A stretch of DNA of 64,000 bases from JAJYIW01 sp963781665 (GCA_963781665.1 CAWAGA010000002.1:1426001-1490000), one strand, 5' to 3'; numbered from the stretch's first letter, positions 1 to 8,984 are shown. Numbers and translations: made by a program. Notes: generated from the sequence alone by a model not told the origin.

Positions 1-687
1 ACTCATCGTGATCTCCTGCCAGCGTTCGTCGCCCAATGAGCATTCCCACACCAAAGGCGGGTCATCCCGGCGAACGCCCACAGCCTGGTTTTCCTCGCAA
101 TTAAAATTCAATCGCAAGATATAACCGCGGATATCTTGGGTCTCATCGAAACCGATGTAAAACGTGTCGCCTGCTTGCGGTTTGACATTATTAAAAGTAA
201 AGAATGACTCAATGCCCAGGCGTGGCAAGTAATTCTTGTTGAAATCTGATTCGCGCCTGAGCTGGACCATCTGGGGCGGCGCCAGCAGCAAGCGATCGTC
301 GACCGTGAAAACGATCTCTTCTTCTTCCTCTGAAGGCCGAGTGCTGACTTCCAATCCTTGGGGAATAGTCGTACGGATGTCCTCGCCCTGGGTAATGGGA
401 AAAGGGACAGACAGATAGAAGGTCAACTCGGCTCGGGCGCTGCTGGCCGGTTTGGGGTTCATTCCCAGCATCTCCAAGAATTTGAGATGGTTCTTTTCCG
501 GAACACGGTTCAACCGGTAGACTAACATCTCGGTCATATAAGCAAACAACTCGATCAACGTTATGCCGGGGTCGCTCAGGTTGTAATCGGTCCATTCCGG
601 GCAATAACGGATGATCCGCCGCCGTGCTTCGTCGACGAGGTCTTTCTGAAACCTCAAATTATCCAGATTAGGTGCCAGTTGCGACAT
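1..687 (-). CDS. eCIS baseplate J-like wedge protein, 3' part missing
   Basis: Open reading frame of 229 codons running off the left edge of the window, so the C-terminal part is missing. The N-terminus has the pattern typical of the 'putative baseplate assembly protein' family (gp6/gpJ-like, Afp11/Pvc11 type): an early TDYNLSDPGITLIELFAYM segment followed by MLVYRLNRVPEKNHLKFLEM. In contractile systems this protein builds the wedge that attaches to the gp25-like protein, and the gp25-like gene is directly upstream here (70 nt gap). The ATG at 687 has a GGAG-type ribosome site about nine bases upstream. Family assignment is from motif recall and synteny. Confidence 0.85.
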   Translation of the reverse strand, partial: MSQLAPNLDNLRFQKDLVDEARRRIIRYCPEWTDYNLSDPGITLIELFAYMTEMLVYRLNRVPEKNHLKFLEMLGMNPKPASSARAELTFYLSVPFPITQGEDIRTTIPQGLEVSTRPSEEEEEIVFTVDDRLLLAPPQMVQLRRESDFNKNYLPRLGIESFFTFNNVKPQAGDTFYIGFDETQDIRGYILRLNFNCEENQAVGVRRDDPPLVWECSLGDERWQEITMS

Positions 688-757
688 TCCAGGTAGCTCC
701 TCACCAAAGGTTATAAAAACCGGACTGTGTTACGCATGGCTCGAGTTCGAAGCCTGG

Positions 758-1171
758 TCATTGCTCCTCTTCCTGCAAAAAGAACGGATAGACGATGCTG
801 CGCTGATCGTAGGTATCCTTGATCCGGTAAGAAATTTCGATTAATATGCCGCCGTCACGGGCAGGGTCATTTATGGTATTGATGTCACGTACTTCGATCC
901 GTGGTTCCCAACGATCCAAGGCTATTTGAACATAGTTGGCGATCATCCGGCGGGTACTGGCATTATTTGGGGCGAAGATTAATTCGTGGATGCGACAGCC
1001 GAACTCCGGGCGCATCATCCGCTCCCCGGGTGACGTGCCCAGAATGATGCGAATGGCTTGCTCGATATCGTGCGCTCCTCGGGCCAGCGCCAACCCACCT
1101 TGCTGGCTGATTTGCAGCGGGAAGGCCAGCCCTTGTCCGATGTATTCACGATCGGTAATGTGCTTGTCCAT
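758..1171 (-). CDS. gp25/gpW-family baseplate wedge protein (Afp9-like)
   Basis: 137 residues, the usual size for GPW/gp25 lysozyme-like-fold wedge proteins. Recognisable features are the N-terminal GQGLAFPLQI start, the central IEQAIRIILGTSPGERMMRPEFGC segment with the conserved T-x-x-GER and RPEFG motifs, and the C-terminal IEISYRI strand. It sits in the canonical eCIS order after the PAAR tip and before the baseplate-J-type gene. Known role: it joins the wedge arms to the central hub and initiates sheath polymerisation. Assembly is cytoplasmic. Confidence 0.93.
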   Translation of the reverse strand: MDKHITDREYIGQGLAFPLQISQQGGLALARGAHDIEQAIRIILGTSPGERMMRPEFGCRIHELIFAPNNASTRRMIANYVQIALDRWEPRIEVRDINTINDPARDGGILIEISYRIKDTYDQRSIVYPFFLQEEEQ

Positions 1172-1230
1172 GTTTCACCTTCGATTATCTTATGTCCACT
1201 CTCCTCCAAGGAGAATGGGATGCGAGTCGA

Positions 1231-1521
1231 TCAGGGGCCGATTAAAACCGTCGGAGCTCCCGGTCCGACCGCCGTCGTTACCGGTATCCCCGTGATAGGA
1301 TTAGCCCCGGTAACCTGGCTGGTGGTGTAAGCTGCCGGGCGATTACCGATCAAAACTGTCGGGGAACCCAATGTAATCGCTCCGACACAAACAGTACCGG
1401 ATACCAGGTCACCCAAAACCGAGGCGGGCATATTGCAAATCAAAACAGTAGGCATACCCGGGCCGGTAATCGCATCGCCGGTCAAGGTCATATCGCCTAC
1501 CCTGGCTGCTGGAAATGGCAT
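1231..1521 (-). CDS. PAAR-repeat spike tip protein (Afp10-like)
   Basis: 96 residues rich in Gly, Pro, Thr and Val. It opens with MPFPAARVGDMT and has repeated blocks ending in PTVLIG or PTVLIC, about 25-30 residues apart. This is the pattern of PAAR proteins, which fold into a small cone capping the VgrG-like spike. It lacks any C-terminal extension that would mark an evolved, toxin-bearing PAAR. The gene directly follows the spike gene. The 67-nt gap between them contains a 9-bp inverted repeat (1542-1550 with 1564-1572). Confidence 0.92.
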   Translation of the reverse strand: MPFPAARVGDMTLTGDAITGPGMPTVLICNMPASVLGDLVSGTVCVGAITLGSPTVLIGNRPAAYTTSQVTGANPITGIPVTTAVGPGAPTVLIGP

Positions 1522-1541
1522 TTGCTCTCTCCTTCTCTCCC

Positions 1542-1572
1542 AACCCTGAATGCCCTTGTGACTTTCAGGGTT
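1542..1572 (-). promoter_or_regulatory. Stem-loop between spike and PAAR genes
   Basis: AACCCTGAA at 1542-1550 pairs perfectly with TTCAGGGTT at 1564-1572, leaving a 13-nt loop. It lies in the non-coding gap between the spike stop and the PAAR start codon. No T-run follows, so it is more likely an mRNA-processing or attenuation hairpin than a full terminator. Function is inferred. Confidence 0.4.
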
Positions 1573-1588
1573 ATAACAGTCGTCCTAT

Positions 1589-3439
1589 CTAGTTGATCTT
1601 CACCAGGCTTCCCTGGACTTGTAGAATACCACTGCTCTTTAGTTCAGCTTGCCCGGTGCCATTGATGCTGACCTGAGCACCTTTCAATTCACTTTTGATT
1701 GAAGCCGACAACGCCAGGTTTTGTTTGGCTGCCAGGCTGATATTTTGGTTAGCGCTCATGTCGATCTTTTGCGTGGCACTGATCGTCACCGATCCGGTCG
1801 CGGTAACCTTGAAATCTTTGACGTTTACAGTCATGCTGTTGGCGCTCGAGTCGATGACCAATGAATTGTTGCCGGTCTTATCTTTGATAGTTACTTTCTC
1901 GCTGCCGCTCTTATCGTCCAGAATGATCTGGTGACCACTCTTTGATTTGATCAAAATCTGTTCCTCCCCGCTTTTATCGTTGAGCAAGATGGTATGTCCA
2001 ACCCGGGTTTTAACAATCCGCTGGATGACCTTTCCATCGGCAATAGCATCCGCGTTCGTCAGGGGTGGGGCGTCCTGACCGTTCCACAGCATGCCGATGA
2101 TGTAAGGTGAATTGAAATCGCCGTGTTCGAAAGCCACCAGAACTTCATCGTTGACTTCTGGAAGGAACATAATTCCCCTGCTGGACCCTGCCATTGGACT
2201 GGCAAAGCGGATCCAATTGCTTTCGAGCGTATCGTCCAGCCAGGGGTATTTCACTTTTACCCGACCCATAGCGCCATCGCCGGAATCGTTGATGTTCGTG
2301 ACAATGCCGATGACCACACCTTCAGCTAAACCGCGTTTTTGCAGAAGGCTGCCGTTATCGCTTAAAAGGTGGCCAAGCGTATTTGGTTGGTGTCCAGACA
2401 CGCTGAAGCGAGTCTCGTAGCCAGCGGCTGTCCAGATGTGGGTGGCCGAGGTGATGAAATAATTGCCGCTGAAGCGGGTGCCAATTTTGGTGATATTGAC
2501 CGTGCATCCTGCCTTTATCGAAGGAGTGCCGACGCACGTCCCTTCCGCCTGGACAAATTCTCGGCTGATGGCATTACTGACCCCGTCTCCCACCGCCTTC
2601 GCATCGGCGGTCGAAATGACCGGCTGGTCAACGATCGTATATTTTTCGCTGGCGATAGCCATTGACAGGTAGCTTCCAGCGCCTTTGGTCATACCGCCCT
2701 GATTGAAGGTTGTTACCGGTGAAGATGTATTCGTTATAGCAGTCTTCTGTTTTGGGTCCCAGCCTTTTACGTCGGCAGTATCTACCTGTTGGCTGAGTGT
2801 CCAACGGGGCTCAAAGCTGGTCAAATTCTCGAGGAATACCAAATTGACCGAGCTGGCAGGGAAATTATCGCTCTTCTTGAAGTAGAGCTTACCATCCAGT
2901 CCATAGACCTGGTAGCCAATCCTTTCGGCCCGGGCTTTCAAGAATTCAATATCGGTCTGGTTATATTGGAAAACCTGGGGATATTGGACGGTGGTGGCGT
3001 CCGCCTCGACGGAGAGGCTAGCTCCGCTTGCGACTTGACTTGCGAGGTCGGAATCCTTGATATTCAGCCAGGTCTTGGTTTTCCTGGCCAGGTACAAACG
3101 ATGGGTTTTATCGTAACCGCGGATAGCCATCGATACATGTCCATCACTCGAAAAACTGGGCTCCAGGGCGGTGATCTCACCGGTGATCAAAGTCACCGGC
3201 GTGCCCGAGCTGGATTGCTCCGCATCGACAATTGCGTCGATCTGCACGCTTTTTCCAAAGTCAAGCTGGGCATTATCCAACCACGTCAGGTCATCATCTA
3301 TGATCCTGATCGAAAACATGCCCGGCATCCCAAGGCTGGTGTCGACGACGATTTCCTGAACAACTGTGTAGAAATCCTTCGACATAATCGTGCCGTCGAT
3401 CTTGACTTGAAATTGGTTAAGATATTTTTGACTGCCCAT
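1589..3439 (-). CDS. VgrG-like spike / phage baseplate protein V (Afp8-like)
   Basis: 616 residues. The N-terminal two thirds resemble the gp27-like hub part of eCIS spikes: IRIIDDDLTWLDNAQLDFGKSV, then repeated ring-forming barrels. Around residue 370 an OB-fold gp5 domain begins with GVVIGIVTNINDSGDGAMGRVKVKYPWL, including the phage-base-V hallmark FLPEVNDEVLVAFEHGD. The last 130 residues are a run of short strand repeats (VTIKDKTGNNSL, VTISATQKIDMSANQNISLAAKQ), the expected triple-stranded needle. It would form the central spike under the PAAR tip. The gene lies 23 nt after the LysM hub gene, consistent with co-translation. Confidence 0.93.
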   Translation of the reverse strand: MGSQKYLNQFQVKIDGTIMSKDFYTVVQEIVVDTSLGMPGMFSIRIIDDDLTWLDNAQLDFGKSVQIDAIVDAEQSSSGTPVTLITGEITALEPSFSSDGHVSMAIRGYDKTHRLYLARKTKTWLNIKDSDLASQVASGASLSVEADATTVQYPQVFQYNQTDIEFLKARAERIGYQVYGLDGKLYFKKSDNFPASSVNLVFLENLTSFEPRWTLSQQVDTADVKGWDPKQKTAITNTSSPVTTFNQGGMTKGAGSYLSMAIASEKYTIVDQPVISTADAKAVGDGVSNAISREFVQAEGTCVGTPSIKAGCTVNITKIGTRFSGNYFITSATHIWTAAGYETRFSVSGHQPNTLGHLLSDNGSLLQKRGLAEGVVIGIVTNINDSGDGAMGRVKVKYPWLDDTLESNWIRFASPMAGSSRGIMFLPEVNDEVLVAFEHGDFNSPYIIGMLWNGQDAPPLTNADAIADGKVIQRIVKTRVGHTILLNDKSGEEQILIKSKSGHQIILDDKSGSEKVTIKDKTGNNSLVIDSSANSMTVNVKDFKVTATGSVTISATQKIDMSANQNISLAAKQNLALSASIKSELKGAQVSINGTGQAELKSSGILQVQGSLVKIN

Positions 3440-3462
3440 TTAGATCTCGAATCTCATTTGGT

Positions 3463-4104
3463 TTAGGTTAATGGAACCAGTTTTAACACCTGGCCCGGAT
3501 GCAGGTCCAGCGGATTATCCAGGTTGTTGGTTTCTGCAATAAAGCGCCATTGGTTGGGATCACCATATTCTTTATAGGCAATCCAGGAAAGCGTCTCACC
3601 TTCACGGACAACCCAAACTTTTCGATATTGTGTCCGGGTGGTCGGGTTTTGGCCCTGGGTAACCTGGGCGGTCTCTGAAAAGGTGACCTTCACCTTGGCT
3701 CTCAGGGGTGTCCCATCCCCTTTGAATAAAACGAAGTTCTGGGAGACTGACTTGATCACGCCTTTAAACGAAAGGTAGTTGCCCCATTGGAACTGGCACT
3801 CCGGAGGTTCGCCTTTGCCGGTAACGGTGTTGGCATTGGCAGAATCGATCTTGGCCATGGTGAGCAATTGTGAATATTTATCACGAACATCGTTGCCGGT
3901 ATCGGTGGAATCGAAGATCAAATCAACAGTAAAATCTTGGGCTTCTCCACCGGCAAATTCCGGATCGGGCAAATCCTTCCCATCGGCAGATTTATAAATC
4001 CACTTCACGCCTTTGGTGATCGTATATTCTTTCGGGTTGAACTGGCAGTCAACTTTTTTGGTCGTGTCATCTACCTGAAATATGGTTGCTTTGGTATCAC
4101 TCAT
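3463..4104 (-). CDS. LysM-containing inner hub/tube-adaptor protein (Afp7-like)
   Basis: 213 residues. The N-terminal part (KATIFQVDDTTKKVDCQFNPKEYTI) matches the contractile-system tube-adaptor ('CIS_tube') family. The C-terminal 50 residues (VWVVREGETLSWIAYKEYGDPNQWRFIAE...LDLHPGQVLKLVP) form a LysM module. In Afp and PVC particles this protein sits between the inner tube and the spike. Here the LysM module probably acts as a structural domain inside the hub rather than binding peptidoglycan. It lies between the long repeat protein and the VgrG-like spike, matching the usual order. Confidence 0.92.
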   Translation of the reverse strand: MSDTKATIFQVDDTTKKVDCQFNPKEYTITKGVKWIYKSADGKDLPDPEFAGGEAQDFTVDLIFDSTDTGNDVRDKYSQLLTMAKIDSANANTVTGKGEPPECQFQWGNYLSFKGVIKSVSQNFVLFKGDGTPLRAKVKVTFSETAQVTQGQNPTTRTQYRKVWVVREGETLSWIAYKEYGDPNQWRFIAETNNLDNPLDLHPGQVLKLVPLT

Positions 4105-4128
4105 GGTCGTACTCCTTGTCCAACCATC

Positions 4129-7100
4129 TTAGCGGCTGGCCCAACGCTCTCGCTCGATTGCAAGCATTCTCTTAATCAAAGGATAGACTTCTCTGGCCAG
4201 CACATCCAGATCTACCTCTTCCTCTTCACTCTCAGGTCCAACTTCTTCATCGTCCTCAACTCTCTGGAGGACCGCCATCGAGTTGGTATCGAGGGTCCGT
4301 TGGATTGCCAGGGGCAATCGCTCAGCAGAGGGGCTTACAGGGGTTGATTCCACCGGCCTGATCCCCGGCATAATATCCAAGTCCTCCTTGCGCCCTTCCG
4401 CTTGCCTGGCTAACGGAAGCTGGCCTGACCGGCTGGTAGGGTCGTAAGAGGACCTTCGCTGTAACTTTTCTCCACGGAAAGCAGGTCTTGGTGGAGGTTC
4501 GTGCCAGGCAGGCTCCCCTGCAGTTGAATTTTCTTCGCCGGCCTGGTCCGTGGCAGGCTGCGCCGGGTAGCGCGCTTGCGGCAATACTCCGGTTGGCTCG
4601 GTTGGTAGAATCTGATAGCGCATACTGGCCTGCAGGTCGCTCGTAATCATCTTACGGCTCAAACGATCGGAAATCTCAGTTGAAATATCTATCATTGGAG
4701 CGAGTTCTGCCTCACCCTTAACAATTTCCGGCACCATGGCAGATGAAGCTGCTCTACCTGGCAGACCTTCTTCCGGCCTGGCTGCCAAACCGCGGGCAGC
4801 CAACGGCAGCTTTTGAGGCTCAGATATCTGCGGTCGATCTGGTCTTACCAGCACGCGCATCGCATCAGGCTGCTCAACCTGGCGCCGGGCGATTTGGGAG
4901 AGCTGTCCTCCGGCTGGTAATTCGGCAGCCGCAGAGCTTGCAGGTGTCTTCTGACCGGGCTCTTCTAACGGCGCAGCCTGCGATTTGCGCGCCAGGACGA
5001 GATCGGAAGACGGACTTTCAACCGGCTCTTGCCGGTCAGCTAATATCTGCTCAGACCGGCTTATCTCTACCGAAATTGGCTCGTCGCCAACGGGAAGTGT
5101 GGTGCCTGAGGGCTCTACAGATTTCAAGCTGGATTCCATCTGCTCGGACTGGCGGTTGATCACGGTGGGCGTCTGGTCGCTTCCAGCCGGCTCATCCTGA
5201 AAAGCCACATCCATCCTTGTCGAACGCAATCCAGGTTGTTCTGGTGAGGTTGCCTGTATTTTTCGCGCCAGGATCAGGTCGGTATCTGCTGTGTCGACTA
5301 CCGGACGGCTGGCAGCCTCGTTCGAGACCGGCTCCCTTCGAATTTGATGTGACTGCGCGTCCATTTCACCAGCAGGGGGAAGCTCCCCCGGTTGTGTGGC
5401 GCTTTCCAACCGGCCAGAAGCCTGGTCTGCCAATGCTTTCCTGGCAATCTCAGGGGAAGTGCTTTCTACTGGTAAACTTCTTCTGATTTGGGACTGATCC
5501 ACCTTCGACTGGACTGTTTCTGGCTCCTGAGGTCCCTCGGGGCGGGCTTTGGGCGCCAGCACCAGGTCGGTTGGCTGTCCGCTCGCCTGCTCTTCACTCC
5601 TGGTTTCCGGGAGGCTGGGAACTTCAGACTGGTCGGACGTTTGGGTCGTTTGTCTGGTTTGCGGCAAGTCGTTTGCAGGTAGGTCAGCCATTTCTCTTGA
5701 GGCGGCAGATTCGACCCGCCTGGCGATCTCCTGAACTCCAGGGATCTCGCTCAGCCTCGGCGCATGAGCGGCTTCGAAGGCATGGGATTCCGTTGGAGCT
5801 GCCCCAGTTTCAGGCGGTCTGGACCTTGTCAGGTCAGGTACATCTTCTCTTGAGGCCGTATCAGGAACAACCGGTTGGTCCAACTGTAGTTTGCGAGCGA
5901 GCACCAGCTCTGGCCGGTTTTCAATCTCAGACCCGGCCAGCTCTTCTGGCCGAGTTTGGATCGTTTGCTCTTGTTGAGGCACGATCTCCGGCCTTGTTGC
6001 GCCGGGTCCTTTCAATCGCTCGGCCGGTGTGCCTTCACGAATTACGCTCGGCGATGATGGCGTCTCGGTGGATTGTTTCTTTTGGGCCACCATCGAACCT
6101 TCGCGCTCAACATCTGCCGCCTCGGGCGGGGAGGTTTGAACTTTGCGCGCCAGAACCAGTCCTGGTTGGCTTGATTGGTCAGCTGCTTCTGATAACGGTC
6201 GCTCCACATTCGAGGCTGGCTTGAAAGCCTCCCCGGCTGGCTGTACCTGCTGCTCACCTGGGGCTGTTTCGGTTGTGGTTTCATCCAGCAGTTTCGCATC
6301 GGTTGGCACAATTTCGGGTTTAGCCTCAACTTCTCTGGGTGCGATCAGCTCAGCCGGGGGTAGTTCAATATCGAGAGCCTCTTTGGAGGGGCGGTTGCCT
6401 TCCGGAGCAGGGCGATTCTCGGTAATATCGCTGGACGCTCGAGGCGGCAGCTCATCAGACTTCATTACCTGAGGTTTGGATGCGAGCACCAGATCTGGCG
6501 GCTGGCCGTTGGCAGGCTCAGCAAGCTTGGCTTGCAGGTCAGGTTGTTGCCTGGCCGTTGAAATTTGGGGCGGCTCTCCCGGTTCTGACCCAGACTCAGG
6601 GCTTCTTTTCGCTGCATGAATCAGGCTGGATTCAGGTTCAGCCTTGCTAGAGTCGACCTGCCGTGAAATCTCAGGAGGCGTTCCAGCAGCATTCTCCGAT
6701 TGCACCATTTGTTCAGGTTGGGTCAGCTGTGATTTGGGGACAAGCACCAGGTCGTTTTGAGCCGAAACCAGGGGCTGCATTGGCTCTTCCTGGCTGCCTG
6801 GGACTGCCGGCGATTCCATCTGGACTGGTTCCGTTTCAGCCGGTTGAATAACCTGCGGTTTTGGTGACAGAACCAGGTCTGCCGGCCGGTCTGGCGTTAA
6901 TGATAGGTCGCCAGGCTGCTTCGTACTCTCATCCGTTGGGGTTGATTCCGAGGGTCGCTCCGGATGCACTTCGACCTGGCGAGAAATTTTAGCCGGTGTT
7001 TCTGCGGCCGGTGGCTGCGCAGCCACAGAAATCTGTCCAGGTTTTTCCGGTTCCAATGGAGCGGCGGGCTGCACCTTGCGCGCCAGCACCAGGTCAGGCG

Positions 7101-8301
7101 CCTGGGAGGACTCGGTTGGCTCGCTCCCTGGTTTATGTTGGAGACGTGCAGATTCGGGAGCTGCCGGCAATTCTGGCCCGGTCTGCAGGGACTGTGCCGT
7201 GCCTGCCTGGGGCTCAATTTCTTCGATCGTATCTCGCTCAATTAATGGCAACCTGGGGGTAGACGGTTCCGGTAAACCAGCCACCTGCAAGCTGCCTGGA
7301 TCGGGCCTGGCTGGTGTTAGCTGGTGCTCGCTGTCTTGCGATCTACTCACAGTCGAGGCAGGTCTGCTGTTTTCGGCCAATTCGGACTCGACGCCAGCCG
7401 GCGCTGGTCCCTCAGCAGACTCGGCCGGCCTGGCCGACTTACGCGCCAAGACGAGGTCCCCAGAACCGGTTACCGCTGGCGGTGGGGCAATGTTGTCAGT
7501 GGCCAGATACGCCGTGGTTGCAACCTCGGCGGGCTCATCTGGCGAAGCAAGTTGGATCTTCGCAGGCTTATCTTCCAGTCGGTCGTTGGAATCCGACACG
7601 CCGGCCCTCGCTTCTGAGATAGAAGCGGCAGCCGTATCCTGGTCTCTTTCAGCCGCCGCTGTCGTAATCGACGGCATATCTGGCGGGGAAGAAACCTGGC
7701 GCTGGATGCTGGCTGGGGATTCTGGAGGAGGAACTGGCCCGCGTGGTTTTGGTCTTTCCGCTGGAATGGAGGGTTTAGGGGGGGGACCGGTAAATTCTTC
7801 AACCTGTGACACCGGCCTGATCCCCGCTCTACGCACCACTGCCTGACGCCCCATAATCGTTTGAGTTGGGGCAGGTGGGTTCTGTTCAGAAGTATCAACC
7901 GAAGGCCGGTCGAAACCAGGAGGTAGAGATGGCAGCTGCGATGCTGACCCAGCCTGGCTGTCTCCTTCGACCCAATCGACCGGCATAAATTGGCCCGGAG
8001 GCGATAAAACCAGGCCCTCGCTCTCCTGTTCCTGGCTTTTCGCAGCTTCGACTGCGAACTTTGCCGCAATATCCGGGTGGCGCTGCATGATCATCCCCGA
8101 GAATCGCTCCACAAACTGAGTCGTCAGCGATCCAGCCAATTCCGCCGGTCGGAAAGGCATGCGGGAAATTCGTTCTACCATGGACTGGGTCTGGATGCCA
8201 CTTAACGCGACAGAAAGGCCATTCCGATTTCGCAGCAAGCTCGCAAATCCGGTCAAGACCTGAATTCCGTCTTTTTTCTGTTTCGGCAAACCCGAATCCA
8301 T
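4129..8301 (-). CDS. Giant disordered eCIS protein with ~10 LVLA[R/P/S]K repeats
   Basis: 1390 residues counted from ATG at 8301, which has GGAA nine bases upstream; a TTG one codon earlier is less likely. Residues 1-110 look folded (helical, with GSLTTQFVERFSGMIMQRHPDIAAKFA). Residues about 110-1200 are Pro/Glu/Ser/Ala-rich and almost certainly disordered. They contain about ten copies of D-L-V-L-A-[RPS]-K-x-Q roughly 90 residues apart, alternating with I-[SA]-R-x-V-E motifs. The C-terminus (VDLDVLAREVYPLIKRMLAIERERW) is a helical motif echoed in the 60-residue eCIS protein upstream. I do not recognise the family as a whole. Its place between the second tube and the hub implies a structural, length-control or cargo-related role in the particle, which is inference. 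Mixed purine-rich composition on the coding strand makes many long shadow frames on the other strand. Confidence 0.8.
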   Translation of the reverse strand: MDSGLPKQKKDGIQVLTGFASLLRNRNGLSVALSGIQTQSMVERISRMPFRPAELAGSLTTQFVERFSGMIMQRHPDIAAKFAVEAAKSQEQESEGLVLSPPGQFMPVDWVEGDSQAGSASQLPSLPPGFDRPSVDTSEQNPPAPTQTIMGRQAVVRRAGIRPVSQVEEFTGPPPKPSIPAERPKPRGPVPPPESPASIQRQVSSPPDMPSITTAAAERDQDTAAASISEARAGVSDSNDRLEDKPAKIQLASPDEPAEVATTAYLATDNIAPPPAVTGSGDLVLARKSARPAESAEGPAPAGVESELAENSRPASTVSRSQDSEHQLTPARPDPGSLQVAGLPEPSTPRLPLIERDTIEEIEPQAGTAQSLQTGPELPAAPESARLQHKPGSEPTESSQAPDLVLARKVQPAAPLEPEKPGQISVAAQPPAAETPAKISRQVEVHPERPSESTPTDESTKQPGDLSLTPDRPADLVLSPKPQVIQPAETEPVQMESPAVPGSQEEPMQPLVSAQNDLVLVPKSQLTQPEQMVQSENAAGTPPEISRQVDSSKAEPESSLIHAAKRSPESGSEPGEPPQISTARQQPDLQAKLAEPANGQPPDLVLASKPQVMKSDELPPRASSDITENRPAPEGNRPSKEALDIELPPAELIAPREVEAKPEIVPTDAKLLDETTTETAPGEQQVQPAGEAFKPASNVERPLSEAADQSSQPGLVLARKVQTSPPEAADVEREGSMVAQKKQSTETPSSPSVIREGTPAERLKGPGATRPEIVPQQEQTIQTRPEELAGSEIENRPELVLARKLQLDQPVVPDTASREDVPDLTRSRPPETGAAPTESHAFEAAHAPRLSEIPGVQEIARRVESAASREMADLPANDLPQTRQTTQTSDQSEVPSLPETRSEEQASGQPTDLVLAPKARPEGPQEPETVQSKVDQSQIRRSLPVESTSPEIARKALADQASGRLESATQPGELPPAGEMDAQSHQIRREPVSNEAASRPVVDTADTDLILARKIQATSPEQPGLRSTRMDVAFQDEPAGSDQTPTVINRQSEQMESSLKSVEPSGTTLPVGDEPISVEISRSEQILADRQEPVESPSSDLVLARKSQAAPLEEPGQKTPASSAAAELPAGGQLSQIARRQVEQPDAMRVLVRPDRPQISEPQKLPLAARGLAARPEEGLPGRAASSAMVPEIVKGEAELAPMIDISTEISDRLSRKMITSDLQASMRYQILPTEPTGVLPQARYPAQPATDQAGEENSTAGEPAWHEPPPRPAFRGEKLQRRSSYDPTSRSGQLPLARQAEGRKEDLDIMPGIRPVESTPVSPSAERLPLAIQRTLDTNSMAVLQRVEDDEEVGPESEEEEVDLDVLAREVYPLIKRMLAIERERWASR
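4980..7460 (-). repeat. Coding repeats LVLA[R/P/S]K inside the 1390-residue protein
   Basis: Ten copies of a seven-residue core read GDLVLARKSA, PDLVLARKVQ, ADLVLSPKPQ, NDLVLVPKSQ, PDLVLASKPQ, PGLVLARKVQ, PELVLARKLQ, TDLVLAPKAR, TDLILARKIQ and SDLVLARKSQ. They start near residue 282 and end near residue 1105, about 90 residues apart. An outlying relative, EGLVLSPPGQ, lies near residue 96. The spacers diverge while the core is kept, suggesting selection on a short linear binding motif. Confidence 0.8.
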
Positions 8302-8316
8302 CAAATAATTTCCAAA

Positions 8317-8787
8317 TTAATTGCCTATCGTCAAGCCGTCGTGAGCGATTTCAATCGTCTCGACCGCGTATTGATTGCTATCGCTGGTCAGCTGTGGTCC
8401 CTCCCATTTCACCGGGAACCCACTGATCACATTCCAGCGCTTGGTGACATCGCCTTTGACGTCCCGGAGCAGGATCGAAAAATTTATCCGCTTCACTTTG
8501 GCGTCGTAAAGTCCTTCGGCATACCAGTTCCATAATTCATCGGAATAGATCATGCCATTCTTAAGTACGATATTCGAATACTTATTCCGACCAGGCAGGA
8601 TATGAACGTGGTCGTTCACCCCACCTTCTTCGATCGGTTCAACATCACGTTCCATCCTCAGGCCACTGCATTCATGAAACTCAGCGACCACAATACTTTC
8701 GATCTCCACCCAAAATTTATAAATCGGTAAAGGATCGGGGTCAGTAGCTTGTTTGGTTGCAAATGGTGGCGACCAACTTGTACTCAT
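8317..8787 (-). CDS. eCIS inner tube protein, second copy (Afp5-like)
   Basis: 156 residues, T4 gp19-like tail-tube family. Diagnostic segments are YKFWVEIESIVVAEFHECSG near the N-terminus, the HILPGRNKYSNIVLKNG strand pair, and the C-terminal WEGPQLTSDSNQYAVETIEIAHDGL. It is clearly related to the first tube gene (LKFTDISLKRGI, SDSNEIGVEELTIVHEG) but diverged. Afp and PVC clusters likewise carry a specialised tube paralogue that starts the tube on the hub, which is the likely role here because it lies next to the hub genes. The start at 8787 follows the 60-residue gene by 8 nt. Confidence 0.93.
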   Translation of the reverse strand: MSTSWSPPFATKQATDPDPLPIYKFWVEIESIVVAEFHECSGLRMERDVEPIEEGGVNDHVHILPGRNKYSNIVLKNGMIYSDELWNWYAEGLYDAKVKRINFSILLRDVKGDVTKRWNVISGFPVKWEGPQLTSDSNQYAVETIEIAHDGLTIGN

Positions 8788-8795
8788 AAGACACC

Positions 8796-8978
8796 TTACT
8801 TTTGAGACCTGTGGCGACCCTCACGCTCCACTTCAAGGCGGGCTTCTTCCTTCATGAGCTTGAGAATCCGATCAGCCAGGTCGCGTAAGTCGACCTGGGT
8901 TTTTTTTGGTGACCGTCGTTCAGCAGTCTGGGATTCACCCGTTCCACTGCCAGCCGAATTTGTGCGAGACAAAGTCAT
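8796..8978 (-). CDS. Small eCIS protein with LA-x2-I-x2-LMKEE motif
   Basis: 60 residues. The first half is low-complexity and basic/polar (SGTGESQTAERRSPKKTQ). The second half is one amphipathic helix, VDLRDLADRILKLMKEEARLEVERE. Small genes of this kind are common between tube and hub genes in eCIS clusters (the Afp6 position). The helix matches the C-terminal tail of the 1390-residue protein in pattern (D-L-x2-L-A-x6-[LI]-[MI]-K-x4-[LI]-E-x-E-R), so the two may bind the same partner. The start is 6 nt after the DUF6760 stop, so it is translationally coupled to the frameshifted product. Confidence 0.75.
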   Translation of the reverse strand: MTLSRTNSAGSGTGESQTAERRSPKKTQVDLRDLADRILKLMKEEARLEVEREGRHRSQK

Positions 8979-8984
8979 ATCTAT

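Noticed and set aside
2789..3466. 225-residue plus-strand frame opposite the spike gene
   Set aside because: Shadow of the VgrG-like gene; no features.
7076..7846. Long plus-strand frames opposite the 1390-residue gene (up to 256 residues)
   Set aside because: They are shadows of a Pro/Glu/Ser-rich gene, with no ribosome sites, low-complexity products and no family features.
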